Below are positions 8,379 to 16,331 of a stretch of DNA of 64,000 bases, in pieces. A model generated the notes under the pieces. The model was not told the origin of the DNA and made no database searches. It saw only the letters and a list, made by a program, of their open reading frames with translations. The translations under genes and the position numbers were made by a program. How positions within the stretch are numbered: the first letter of the stretch is position 1; every line of letters begins with the position of its first letter. Source of the stretch: Pseudomonas viridiflava (GTDB lineage Bacteria; Pseudomonadota; Gammaproteobacteria; Pseudomonadales; Pseudomonadaceae); NCBI RefSeq assembly GCF_900585905.1, contig NZ_UTVH01000091.1, positions 120,155 to 184,154 on the forward strand. The letters are read 5' to 3'.

Positions 8379-9155
8379 TTACTTGCCGTAAACGTCGAAG
8401 TCGAAGTACTTGTCCTGAATCTTCTTGTACTCGCCATTGGCGCGAATGGCGGTGATGGCCGCGTTGATGCGCTCCACATTGGCCTTGTCGCCCTTGCGCA
8501 CGGCGATGCCGATACCTTCGCCGAAGTAGGCACGATCAGTGAACGCCGGGCCGACAAACGCATAGCCCTTGCCCGAATCGGTTTTCAGGAAACCATCCTG
8601 CAGCAGGGTCGCGTCCGCTACGGTGCCATCAAGGCGACCGGCCTTGAGGTCCAGATAAATTTCGTTCTGCGAGCTGTAGGACTTGATGTCCGCGCCCTTG
8701 GCAGCAAGGACCTTTTTCGCGAAACTGTCGTGGATCGAGCCACGCTGCACGCCAATTTTTTTGCCCTTGAGTTCGTTCAGATCGTCACTGACAGTGGCGC
8801 CGTCCTTCATCACCAGGCGCGCCTGGGTGCTGTAGTAGCGATCGGTGAAGTCGACAGATTTCTTGCGATCATCAGTGATCGACATCGAGGACAGAATCGC
8901 GTCGATCTTGCGCACTTTCAGCGCGGGGATCAGGCCATCGAACTCTTGCTCGACCCAGGTGCATTTGACCTTCATCTCGGTGCACAGGGCATTGCCGATG
9001 TCGTAGTCGAACCCGACGATGCTGCCGTCGGCGGCCTTGGAAGCGAACGGAGGGTACGCCGCTTCGATACCGATCTTCAGAGGTTTTTCATCGGCGAATA
9101 CCGGCTGCGCCAGCACGGTCAGCGCCAGCGCGCCAAGAAGCATGAATTTTTTCAA
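8379..9155 (-). CDS. aotJ: Arginine/ornithine-binding periplasmic protein AotJ
   Basis: A 258-residue solute-binding protein. It has a signal peptide (MKKFMLLGALALTVLAQPVFA, cleaved before DEKPLKIG) and the family-3 start of the mature protein, IGIEAAYPPFASK..GSIVGFDYDIG. It captures arginine/ornithine in the periplasm for AotQMP. The best start is a TTG at 9155 with GGAG eight bases upstream; the next in-frame ATG four codons later is too far from the SD. It is the first gene of the aot operon, with an ArgR-type site about 140-180 bases upstream. Confidence 0.94.
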   Translation of the reverse strand: MKKFMLLGALALTVLAQPVFADEKPLKIGIEAAYPPFASKAADGSIVGFDYDIGNALCTEMKVKCTWVEQEFDGLIPALKVRKIDAILSSMSITDDRKKSVDFTDRYYSTQARLVMKDGATVSDDLNELKGKKIGVQRGSIHDSFAKKVLAAKGADIKSYSSQNEIYLDLKAGRLDGTVADATLLQDGFLKTDSGKGYAFVGPAFTDRAYFGEGIGIAVRKGDKANVERINAAITAIRANGEYKKIQDKYFDFDVYGK

Positions 9156-9293
9156 TGTCAGGACTCCGTCAGTAGATACGACAAATGGCAGAGTGAGCGC
9201 GAGCCCAATATGCGAAAAGAACCATCGGGGATGGACGCCTGCAGTCCGCAAGCCTGCAGCGAGTGAGCGGCATTCTAGCGACAGGCTGGAAGT

Positions 9294-9335
9294 CGATATT
9301 GCTTCAATGCGACAACATGTTACAAATGCGCCAAA
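9294..9335 (-). promoter_or_regulatory. ArgR binding site upstream of aotJ
   Basis: On the minus strand a full TGTCGC-N8-AA half-site (9314-9299) is preceded in exact 21-base phase by a weaker half-site (TTTGGC-N8-AA, 9335 downwards). Two in-phase 21-base half-sites are the known layout of AraC-type ArgR operators in Pseudomonas. It lies in the 9156-9692 gap, which otherwise holds the acsA terminator and a 22-base palindrome at 9590-9611. Arginine-dependent activation of aotJ is inferred. Confidence 0.7.
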
Positions 9336-9589
9336 ATGACGCACTACATCATTGACAACATGAAGCGAATCTGGCCATAGGAAAAACGAAAAACCGATGA
9401 ACCCAGCAAAATGCGCGCCCATTATTGGCAAAGCCTTGTAATACGGCAAGCGCAGCGTGGGTGCAGGTTTTATTCAGGGGTTGCTGCCTGGGTAATTTTC
9501 AAGGTTTGGGATCCCTCGCCCCATTCTCGGCAGGGCCGTTACCTGGCATTTTTCGCTGGCGTAACAAATCGATATCTATTTGCTGCCTG

Positions 9590-9611
9590 CGTGGGACCGG
9601 CCGGTCCCACG
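9590..9611. repeat. Perfect 22-base palindrome of the GTGGGACCGG family
   Basis: The arms CGTGGGACCGG and CCGGTCCCACG are exact complements with no loop. Related GTGGGACCGG arms form longer inverted repeats at 44589-44684 and 54765-54869, so this is probably a degenerate member of one REP family rather than an operator. Confidence 0.7.
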
Positions 9612-9641
9612 TCATTGCACTCATCCTCGACACTTGCTCAC

Positions 9642-9676
9642 AAAAAAGCCCCACCCGATTCACACCGGGTGGGGCT
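9642..9676 (-). terminator. Rho-independent terminator of acsA
   Basis: An 11-bp perfect stem (AGCCCCACCCG at 9647-9657 with its complement at 9666-9676) is followed on the minus strand by a run of six T residues. It begins about 16 bases past the acsA stop codon. Confidence 0.92.
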
Positions 9677-9692
9677 GTTCACACAACGACCC

Positions 9693-11648
9693 TCAGGCAG
9701 CGCCCATGGTCTTGTGGGTGTCGATCAAGTGCTGCACCACGCCTGGATCCGCAAGCGTCGAGATGTCACCCAAGGCATCGTACTCACCGGTGGCGATCTT
9801 GCGCAGAATGCGGCGCATGATCTTGCCCGAGCGGGTCTTGGGCAAACCTGGCGCCCACTGGATCACGTCTGGCGAAGCGATGGGGCCGATTTCCTTGCGC
9901 ACCCAGTTGCGCAGTTCGGTACGCAAGGCGTCGTCCGGCACTTCGCCGCCATTGAGGGTGACGTAGACGTAGATCCCCTGCCCTTTGAGATCGTGGGGCA
10001 CGCCCACCACGGCCGCTTCCGCCACCTTGGGGTGAGCAACCATTGCGCTTTCGATTTCCGCGGTGCCCATGCGGTGGCCTGAGACGTTGAGCACGTCATC
10101 GACGCGGCCGGTGATCCAGTAGTAGCCATCTTCATCGCGGCGCGCACCGTCACCGGTGAAATACATGCCACGGAAAGTCTTGAAATAGGTGTCGACAAAG
10201 CGGTCGTGGTCGCCGTACAGCGAACGCGACTGGCCTGGCCATGAATCGAGAATCACCAGATTGCCTTCGGCGGCGCCTTCGATCAGATTGCCAAGGTTGT
10301 CCACCAGCGCCGGGATCACCCCGAAGAACGGCCGCGTTGCCGAGCCTGGTTTAAGCGCAATGGCGCCGGGCAGCGGGCTGATCAGGATGCCACCGGTTTC
10401 AGTCTGCCACCAGGTATCGACAATCGGGCAGTTCTTCTTGCCCACGGTGTTGTAGTACCAGTTCCAGGCTTCCGGGTTGATCGGCTCACCCACCGAGCCC
10501 AGCAGGCGCAGGCTGGAACCGTCGGCGCCATCAACGGCTTTGGTGCCCTCGGCCATCATGGCGCGGATGGCGGTGGGGGCGGTGTAAAGGATATTGACCT
10601 TGTGCTTGTCGATGATTTTCGACACGCGGGTGATGTCCGGATAGTTTGGCACACCCTCGAACAGCAAGGTGGTGGCGCCATTGGCCAGCGGGCCATAGAC
10701 AATATAGCTGTGACCGGTGACCCAGCCGACGTCCGCCGTGCACCAGTACACTTCGCCCGGCTTGTAGTCGAACACGCGCTCGTGGGTGAGCGCGGCGTAA
10801 AGCAGGTAGCCGCCGGTGGTATGCAACACCCCCTTGGGCTTGCCGGTGGAGCCGGAGGTGTAAAGGATGAACAGCGATTCTTCTGCGCCCATCTCTTTAG
10901 GTGCGCAAGTCTCGGAAGCCACTTCCAGCAGCGAGTGATACCAGATGTCGCGGTGGCGGTTCCACTCGATCTCGCCGCCCGTGCGTTTGCAGACAATGAC
11001 CTTCTGCACGCTGGCGGTTTCGGGGTTGGTCAGCGCCCGGTCAACGTTGGCTTTCATGGCGGTTTTCTTGCCGCCACGCAGGCCTTCGTCGGCGGTGATC
11101 ACCAGTTTTGATTTGCAGTCGATGATCCGCCCCGCCAGTGCCTCGGGAGAGAAACCACCGAACACCACCGAGTGGATCGCGCCGATGCGCGCGCAGGCCA
11201 GCATGGCGACCACGGCTTCCGGGATCATCGGCATATAGATAGTAACGACATCGCCGCGGTGCACATCCTGACCGCGCAACGCGTTGGCGAACTTGCAGAC
11301 TTCCGCGTGCAGCTCGCGATAGGTGATGTTGCGGCTTTCCGAGGGATCGTCACCTTCCCAGATGATGGCGATGGTGTCGCCACGTTCTTCCAGGTGGCGA
11401 TCCAGGCAGTTGTAGGCCACGTTGAGCGTGCCGTCGGCAAACCATTTGATGTCGACCCGATGATCGTCGAACGAAGTCTGTTTAACCGAGGTAAAGGGCT
11501 TGATCCAGTCCAGCCGCTGAGCCTGCTCACGCCAGAAGCCATCGGGATTGACCACCGACTGCTGGTACATCGCCTTGTAGGTCGCCTCGTCGGTCAGCGT
11601 GGACGCCGCGACTTCGGGGCGGACGGGGTACAGGGAAGCTGCACTCAT
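9693..11648 (-). CDS. acsA: Acetyl-CoA synthetase (acetate-CoA ligase)
   Basis: A 651-residue AMP-forming acetyl-CoA synthetase converting acetate, ATP and CoA to acetyl-CoA in the cytoplasm. The P-loop-like motif YTSGSTGKPKGVLH, the WWQTETGG motif, YFTGDGARRDEDGYYWITGR and the C-terminal PKTRSGKIMRRILRK are all present. The last contains the catalytic lysine that is typically regulated by acetylation. Length is standard. The ATG at 11648 has GAGG about 8 bases upstream. It is monocistronic, with its own terminator and a 424-base divergent region upstream. Confidence 0.96.
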   Translation of the reverse strand: MSAASLYPVRPEVAASTLTDEATYKAMYQQSVVNPDGFWREQAQRLDWIKPFTSVKQTSFDDHRVDIKWFADGTLNVAYNCLDRHLEERGDTIAIIWEGDDPSESRNITYRELHAEVCKFANALRGQDVHRGDVVTIYMPMIPEAVVAMLACARIGAIHSVVFGGFSPEALAGRIIDCKSKLVITADEGLRGGKKTAMKANVDRALTNPETASVQKVIVCKRTGGEIEWNRHRDIWYHSLLEVASETCAPKEMGAEESLFILYTSGSTGKPKGVLHTTGGYLLYAALTHERVFDYKPGEVYWCTADVGWVTGHSYIVYGPLANGATTLLFEGVPNYPDITRVSKIIDKHKVNILYTAPTAIRAMMAEGTKAVDGADGSSLRLLGSVGEPINPEAWNWYYNTVGKKNCPIVDTWWQTETGGILISPLPGAIALKPGSATRPFFGVIPALVDNLGNLIEGAAEGNLVILDSWPGQSRSLYGDHDRFVDTYFKTFRGMYFTGDGARRDEDGYYWITGRVDDVLNVSGHRMGTAEIESAMVAHPKVAEAAVVGVPHDLKGQGIYVYVTLNGGEVPDDALRTELRNWVRKEIGPIASPDVIQWAPGLPKTRSGKIMRRILRKIATGEYDALGDISTLADPGVVQHLIDTHKTMGAA

Positions 11649-12072
11649 CTTGGTTACCTCGGTGGATAGTTGTTGTTTTATGGCCCCAGTTGTAGCCGCC
11701 TGTCGGCCGTTGGGCCATTCGACGATGGTCTTACCGCTGCGAGACGAAGACTTGAACGTCGCGCGAAAACGTCCTCAGGTCAAGCCTGCGGACAGAATTG
11801 CAACAGCGCTCAGACAGCCATCAGGGATCGTGTCACGCCTCAGTGATCAGCCATATACCGACGCCCCAAACATTATTACCGATTCGCTTAACAGTCTTTT
11901 TCAAAACAGTCGGTATATGCGTGATAACAACACGCCTACAATGGCCCTCGTCGAACAAGACACCTGATTAATTCGCGATGACTGCTTCACGCTTATTAAT
12001 TAACCTCTGACAAAAGATGGCAACTGGCCTTATTGCGGCCTATTGACGCACTCTCCATTTAAATAGGTAAAC
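11649..12072. promoter_or_regulatory. Divergent intergenic region acsA / DUF2790 gene with an 11-base inverted repeat
   Basis: No credible gene is seen here. The sequence turns AT-rich from about 11850. It contains a perfect inverted repeat, CATATACCGAC at 11852-11862 and GTCGGTATATG at 11909-11919, whose arm centres are 57 bases apart. A direct repeat AACAGTC lies between the arms. The layout suggests a regulator site serving one or both flanking genes; no known operator is recognised. Confidence 0.45.
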
Positions 12073-12360
12073 ATGATGAAAAGTTCATTATTAAAAGCTT
12101 CTTCCATTCTGGTTGTTGCCCTGTGTGGTTTCAGCAGCCTGGCGATGGCCGAAGAGTCCGGCGCGAAAGTGGCGGCGCAGCAGGCACGCGTCGAGCAGTA
12201 CACCTACGGCTCCCACCCGGATATCGCCAAGGTCATCTCGGTCAGCAATGTCCCGGATGTCTGCAAAGTGGTTCCGATGCGCATGACCTACGAAGACTCT
12301 AAGGGTCATGAACATGTCATGGCTTATCAGGTCATGGGTAACGGTTGCTCTAACAGCTGA
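12073..12360 (+). CDS. Small secreted DUF2790 protein
   Basis: A 95-residue protein with a signal peptide (hydrophobic ILVVALCGFSSLAMA, probable cleavage before EESGAK). The mature part carries the features of the Pseudomonas DUF2790 family: YTYGSHPDIAKVISV, a cysteine in VPDVCKVVP, and MTYEDSKG before a second cysteine near the C-terminus. It is likely periplasmic with one disulfide. Function is unknown; related genes often occur in several copies and respond to metals or stress, but nothing here shows this. Two tandem ATG codons occur at 12073 and 12076 with AGGTAAAC upstream. Confidence 0.8.
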   Translation: MMKSSLLKASSILVVALCGFSSLAMAEESGAKVAAQQARVEQYTYGSHPDIAKVISVSNVPDVCKVVPMRMTYEDSKGHEHVMAYQVMGNGCSNS

Positions 12361-12378
12361 TCGCATCACCCGCAGATT

Positions 12379-12414
12379 GCCGCGGCCTCATGTTCATTCA
12401 TCATGAGGCGCGGC
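12379..12414. terminator. Stable hairpin downstream of the DUF2790 gene
   Basis: GCCGCGGCCTCATG at 12379-12392 pairs, with one mismatch or bulge, with CATGAGGCGCGGC at 12402-12414. There is no clear T-run, so it may be an mRNA 3' end stabiliser rather than a strong terminator. Confidence 0.45.
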
Positions 12415-12484
12415 CTGTCCGAACACTCGCCCGTTATCAAAGAGCGGCTGTGGCGACACACCGTATTATTGTGCAACTTCCCTG

Positions 12485-14044
12485 CTATTCATTGTCTCGG
12501 CCCAGTTGATAGACACGCAACTTGTTGGCTGCTGTTGTATGCGACACACCCAGGCGCTTACCCAATTGTCGGCTGCTGGGGTATTGCGCATAAAGGCGCT
12601 CCAGAACGGCCTTTTCAAAACGTCCGACAATCTCTTCCAGCCCCCCTTCCAGCGAGAACTGTGCCAGCGGATCGCCCATGCCGTAATCCGGTAGGCGTAT
12701 ATGCTCGGGCTTGATCTGACCGCCCTCGCACAACGACACCGCCTGAAACATCACATTCTCCAACTGCCTCACATTGCCCGGCCAATGGTAATGCCGCAGA
12801 CGCAGCAACGCCGCTGGCGCGAGCCTGGGCAGCGGGCAACCGATCTGCCGACTGGCCTGATCCAGAAAGTGTTCCACCAGCGGTTCGAGGCCATCGAGGC
12901 ATTCACGCAGCGGCGGGATGTGCAGGCTGAGGACGTTGAGCCGATGATACAAATCCTGACGAAATTCGCCACGCATGCACAAGGCGGACAGCTCGGTCTG
13001 GGTCGAGCAGATGATGCGCACGTCCAGGTAGACGTCGCTGTCGCCGCCGACACGGCGAAAGCACCCTTCCTTGAGAAAACGCAACAGCTTGGCCTGTAGC
13101 CGCGCGCTGAGCTCACCCACATCATCGAGCAGCAGGGTGCCGCCAGCGGTTAACTCCAGCAGTCCCAGCTTGCCTTCGGGCCGCGCGCCTTCGAACGCGC
13201 CGGGTTCGTACCCGAACAGCTCGGTTTCGGCCATGGAGTCGGACAGGCCCGCACAGTTGATCGACATCAACGGCGCCTGCCCCCGCGCGCTGCCCAGATG
13301 ACAGGCTCGAGCGAGCAGCTGCTTGCCGGTGCCAGTCTCGCCTTCGATCAACAGCGGCGCATCCAGTGGCGCCATGCGCCGGGCCTCGCGGACCACGGCA
13401 GCCATCACCTTCGAGCTCTGGAAGATGCTGTCGAAACCGCGCAGCTCCTCCTTGCGCACCTGATAAATCTGCTCACCTACACGATCAGCCCGGTGCAGGG
13501 TCAGCACCGCGCCCGCCAAGGCTTCACTCTCGTCATGACGCGATTGCAAAGGGGCGATGTCGGCAAGGAATACCGTATTGCGTATATTGACCCGCAGGCC
13601 GTTGATCCGTGAGGAATTGCTGCGCAGCAGTTGCGCGATGTCCAGATCGTCCACATAGCGCGCCAGCGCAATACCCGGCACCTCGTCGACGCGCACGCCG
13701 AGCAGCTGCGCCGCAGCACGATTGGCAGCCACGATCGAGCCTGCCATGTCCACTGACATCACCGGAAATTCCAGGGCGCCGAGCAACGCGTCCAGTTCCA
13801 TGTGCCGCCGTTCGCTGGGCATCAGACCGACGCGCTTGACGCCAAACACGCCGGGGATTGCCTCGAACTGCGCACGCAGCGCCTGGAACTGCAGGTTAAT
13901 CAGGTTGGGACAATGCAGGTAGATCGCGTCGCCACGCTCGCCGCCCACTTCCCCGCGAGCGACGTTGACGCCATAGGAAACCAGCAGTTGGAGAAGGTCG
14001 CGAGTCATGCCAACCCGGTTCTGACAGTGCACTTTGATTCGCAT
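12485..14044 (-). CDS. phhR: TyrR-family aromatic amino acid regulator PhhR
   Basis: A 519-residue regulator with an N-terminal ACT domain (about 1-75), a PAS domain (about 80-190), an AAA+ domain (Walker A GETGTGK at 235-241, LFGYEPGAF at 277-284) and a C-terminal helix-turn-helix (LGKRLGVSHTTAANKLR). It senses aromatic amino acids and activates phhA and other catabolic genes. The loop that contacts sigma-54 reads GAFEGA (282-287) rather than GAFTGA, so it is more likely to act with sigma-70, as TyrR and P. putida PhhR do. It is divergent from phhA with a PhhR-like box between them. Confidence 0.93.
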   Translation of the reverse strand: MRIKVHCQNRVGMTRDLLQLLVSYGVNVARGEVGGERGDAIYLHCPNLINLQFQALRAQFEAIPGVFGVKRVGLMPSERRHMELDALLGALEFPVMSVDMAGSIVAANRAAAQLLGVRVDEVPGIALARYVDDLDIAQLLRSNSSRINGLRVNIRNTVFLADIAPLQSRHDESEALAGAVLTLHRADRVGEQIYQVRKEELRGFDSIFQSSKVMAAVVREARRMAPLDAPLLIEGETGTGKQLLARACHLGSARGQAPLMSINCAGLSDSMAETELFGYEPGAFEGARPEGKLGLLELTAGGTLLLDDVGELSARLQAKLLRFLKEGCFRRVGGDSDVYLDVRIICSTQTELSALCMRGEFRQDLYHRLNVLSLHIPPLRECLDGLEPLVEHFLDQASRQIGCPLPRLAPAALLRLRHYHWPGNVRQLENVMFQAVSLCEGGQIKPEHIRLPDYGMGDPLAQFSLEGGLEEIVGRFEKAVLERLYAQYPSSRQLGKRLGVSHTTAANKLRVYQLGRDNE

Positions 14045-14161
14045 GAGCTCCGGTCTCGCACAGTTTTTTGTGTCAGCGCTGTATTAGCCGTCAACAAATC
14101 GTGACAGTTCACGGCAGCAGGACGCCGATTTCAGTGACGATAAACCAGCGCCTGGCAAAAC

Positions 14162-14179
14162 CGTAAGGATTTCTTTACG
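14162..14179. promoter_or_regulatory. PhhR/TyrR box between phhR and phhA
   Basis: CGTAAG-N6-TTTACG is a near-palindrome close to the TyrR/PhhR consensus TGTAAA-N6-TTTACA. It lies about 140 bases upstream of phhA and 120 bases upstream of phhR, in a position to serve either. Recognition by PhhR is inferred. Confidence 0.65.
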
Positions 14180-14316
14180 CAAACCCTGCCTATCTGCGGC
14201 GCCAGCCTTCGAGGACTGTCCTGGTCGGCGGCCAAACAGAGGTATTGATAGCACTCGGGCGTTCGCAACTACCTTTATAAAAACAACCTTATAGAAGAGC
14301 CCCGCAGGAGAGCAGC

Positions 14317-15144
14317 ATGACCGCTACCCAATACGTGGCACGGGAACCTGACGCGAGCGGGTTCATCGATTATCCGGCCGTCGAGCATGAAGTCTGGCAC
14401 ACGCTGATCACGCGCCAGCTGAAGATCATCGAAGGACGTGCCTGCGATGAATACCTGCAAGGTATCGAGCAGCTGGGTCTGCCCATGGAGCGCATTCCCC
14501 AGTTGGGCGAGATCAATAAAGTGCTGGGCCAAACCACCGGCTGGCAAGTGGCCCGGGTACCGGCGCTGATACCGTTCCAGACGTTTTTCCAGTTGCTGGC
14601 CGACAAGCAGTTCCCGGTCGCCACCTTCATCCGCACGCCAGAAGAACTGGACTACCTGCAGGAACCGGATATCTTCCACGAGATCTTCGGCCACTGCCCG
14701 CTGCTGACCAACCCCTGGTTTGCCGAGTTCACCCATACCTATGGCAAGCTCGGCCTGAGCGCCAGCAAAGAGCAGCGGGTGTATCTGGCGCGGCTGTACT
14801 GGATGACCATTGAATTCGGCCTGGTGGATACACCGCACGGTCGCCGGATCTACGGCGGAGGCATTCTGTCCTCGCCCAAAGAGACCCTGTACAGCCTGTC
14901 ATCGACGCCCGAACACCAGCTATTCGACCCACTGGACGCCATGCGCACGCCGTACCGTATCGATATTCTGCAGCCGACTTATTTTGTCTTGCCCAGCCTC
15001 AAGCGCCTGTTCGATCTGGCGGGCGAGGACATCATGGCGATGGTCGAACAAGGCATGCAGCTGGGCCTGCACCCCGCCCGCTTCGCACCGAAACATCCGC
15101 CCAAGCACTCATCCGGCAATCCTGCCGACATTCACGCGGCCTGA
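14317..15144 (+). CDS. phhA: Phenylalanine 4-monooxygenase
   Basis: A 275-residue iron- and tetrahydropterin-dependent hydroxylase converting phenylalanine to tyrosine. Iron ligands are visible as H121 and H126 in DIFHEIFGHCP and E166 in YWMTIEFGL. It lacks the eukaryotic ACT domain, as bacterial forms do. CAGGAG precedes the ATG by 6 bases. phhB follows after 14 bases, so the two form an operon. The C-terminal tail (HPPKHSSGNPADIHAA) is poorly conserved and slightly longer than usual. Confidence 0.97.
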   Translation: MTATQYVAREPDASGFIDYPAVEHEVWHTLITRQLKIIEGRACDEYLQGIEQLGLPMERIPQLGEINKVLGQTTGWQVARVPALIPFQTFFQLLADKQFPVATFIRTPEELDYLQEPDIFHEIFGHCPLLTNPWFAEFTHTYGKLGLSASKEQRVYLARLYWMTIEFGLVDTPHGRRIYGGGILSSPKETLYSLSSTPEHQLFDPLDAMRTPYRIDILQPTYFVLPSLKRLFDLAGEDIMAMVEQGMQLGLHPARFAPKHPPKHSSGNPADIHAA

Positions 15145-15158
15145 ACAGGAACCCACAC

Positions 15159-15515
15159 ATGACCGAACTCAACCAGGCTCACTGCGAAGCCTGCAGCGCC
15201 AACGCCCCGCAAGTGAGCGAAGCTGAATTGCCCGCGCTGCTCAAGCAGATCCCTGACTGGAACATCGAAATACGCGAAGGCGTGATGCAACTGGAAAAAA
15301 TCTACCTGTTCAAGAATTTCAGGCATGCCCTGGCGTTCACCAACGCCGTGGGCGCCATTGCCGAAGCGGAAGGCCATCACCCAGGCTTGCTGACTGAATG
15401 GGGCAAGGTGACAGTGACCTGGTGGAGCCATTCAATCAAAGGCCTGCACCGCAACGATTTCATCATGGCCGCCCGCACCGATGAGGTGAATACCCACGCT
15501 GAAGGGCGCAAGTAG
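15159..15515 (+). CDS. phhB: Pterin-4a-carbinolamine dehydratase
   Basis: A 118-residue enzyme that dehydrates 4a-hydroxytetrahydropterin, regenerating the cofactor of PhhA. The active-site histidine pair is in EGHHPG (H73, H74), followed by WGKVTVTWWSHS. It lies directly after phhA. The aromatic aminotransferase gene phhC found downstream in P. aeruginosa is not present here. Confidence 0.96.
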   Translation: MTELNQAHCEACSANAPQVSEAELPALLKQIPDWNIEIREGVMQLEKIYLFKNFRHALAFTNAVGAIAEAEGHHPGLLTEWGKVTVTWWSHSIKGLHRNDFIMAARTDEVNTHAEGRK

Positions 15516-15765
15516 CTAAGCGCATACCCATCGCATTTCAAGCGATGAAGCTGCGGTGAATCCACCGGCCTCTTCACGAGCAAGCGCGTTGCCACAAACA
15601 CGGTCGGGTTCAACACTGGGGATTGCCAATCAAAGCCTATGCAGGCACCCACCTGGACCAACGGTTGAGATAAATGTCTGTTTGTCATTTTCTCTGCTGT
15701 ATCCTGCCCAGGCTTTAGAAGCATGGTTTTGCCCAGCAACTGAAAATCTGCAAGGAGCGACTTCA

Positions 15766-15906
15766 ATGCATGAGATCCCAAACTTCCCCCCTGGCCAGCA
15801 TGAACCCGAGCAGTCAGCTCTGGCGCAACTGGAACTGGGTCAGCCGGCTGACATGAAAGCTGGCGCTCAGAACGAAAAATGCCAGCAAGCCAGCAGCGAA
15901 GACTGA
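15766..15906 (+). CDS. Hypothetical 46-residue protein
   Basis: A short hydrophilic ORF, MHEIPNFPPGQHEPEQSAL through to a QQASSED C-terminus. The main support is a strong SD: AAGGAG lies 8 bases before the ATG. No membrane segment, signal peptide or recognised domain is seen. It is 250 bases after phhB, and that gap holds nothing else recognisable. It could be a real small protein or a chance ORF with a good SD. Confidence 0.5.
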   Translation: MHEIPNFPPGQHEPEQSALAQLELGQPADMKAGAQNEKCQQASSED

Positions 15907-15985
15907 AGGCGAACGTTCAGACGTATCGGAAACCGGCAACGCTGTGTTTTCATACGTCCGAGCTGCTGAACCGCACAGGGACCCG

Positions 15986-16174
15986 ATGACCGATTTCAAC
16001 GAAGTACAAGCCAACGCACTGATCGGCACCGCCGAACGGATGATCAAAATCTGGGCGCAATTGAGCCCGGCAAAAAAGCAAACCCTGCTTGCCCGCTTCG
16101 GCAACCAGGAGAATGCCCTGGCGGCACTGGTCACTACACAGTTGGTGGCGCCGGAAAAAACCAGGCTGATGTAA
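15986..16174 (+). CDS. Small conserved-looking hypothetical protein
   Basis: A 62-residue predicted helical protein beginning MTDFNEVQANALIGTAERM, with an amphipathic ALIGTAERMIKIWAQLSPA segment. AGGGA lies just upstream of the ATG. A longer reading from 15944 adds 14 residues without SD support. No family is recognised. It follows the 46-residue ORF by 80 bases on the same strand. Confidence 0.55.
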   Translation: MTDFNEVQANALIGTAERMIKIWAQLSPAKKQTLLARFGNQENALAALVTTQLVAPEKTRLM

Positions 16175-16331
16175 CAGCTGCTGGCTGCAGCGGCCTGTCC
16201 AGCACCCCGGCAATATCTCCACTCGAGTGCCAGTCCTGCGCCATCCGCCGTTATAATTGCGCAGTTGATTAGCGTGCCAGGCTGTTCCCTGACACGCGGC
16301 ACCCTTCCCCTTTGATTTTTTTGCCGCGACC

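Noticed and set aside
14180..14316. Search for a sigma-54 promoter before phhA
   Set aside because: No GG-N10-GC element with acceptable flanks was found, and PhhR lacks the GAFTGA threonine.
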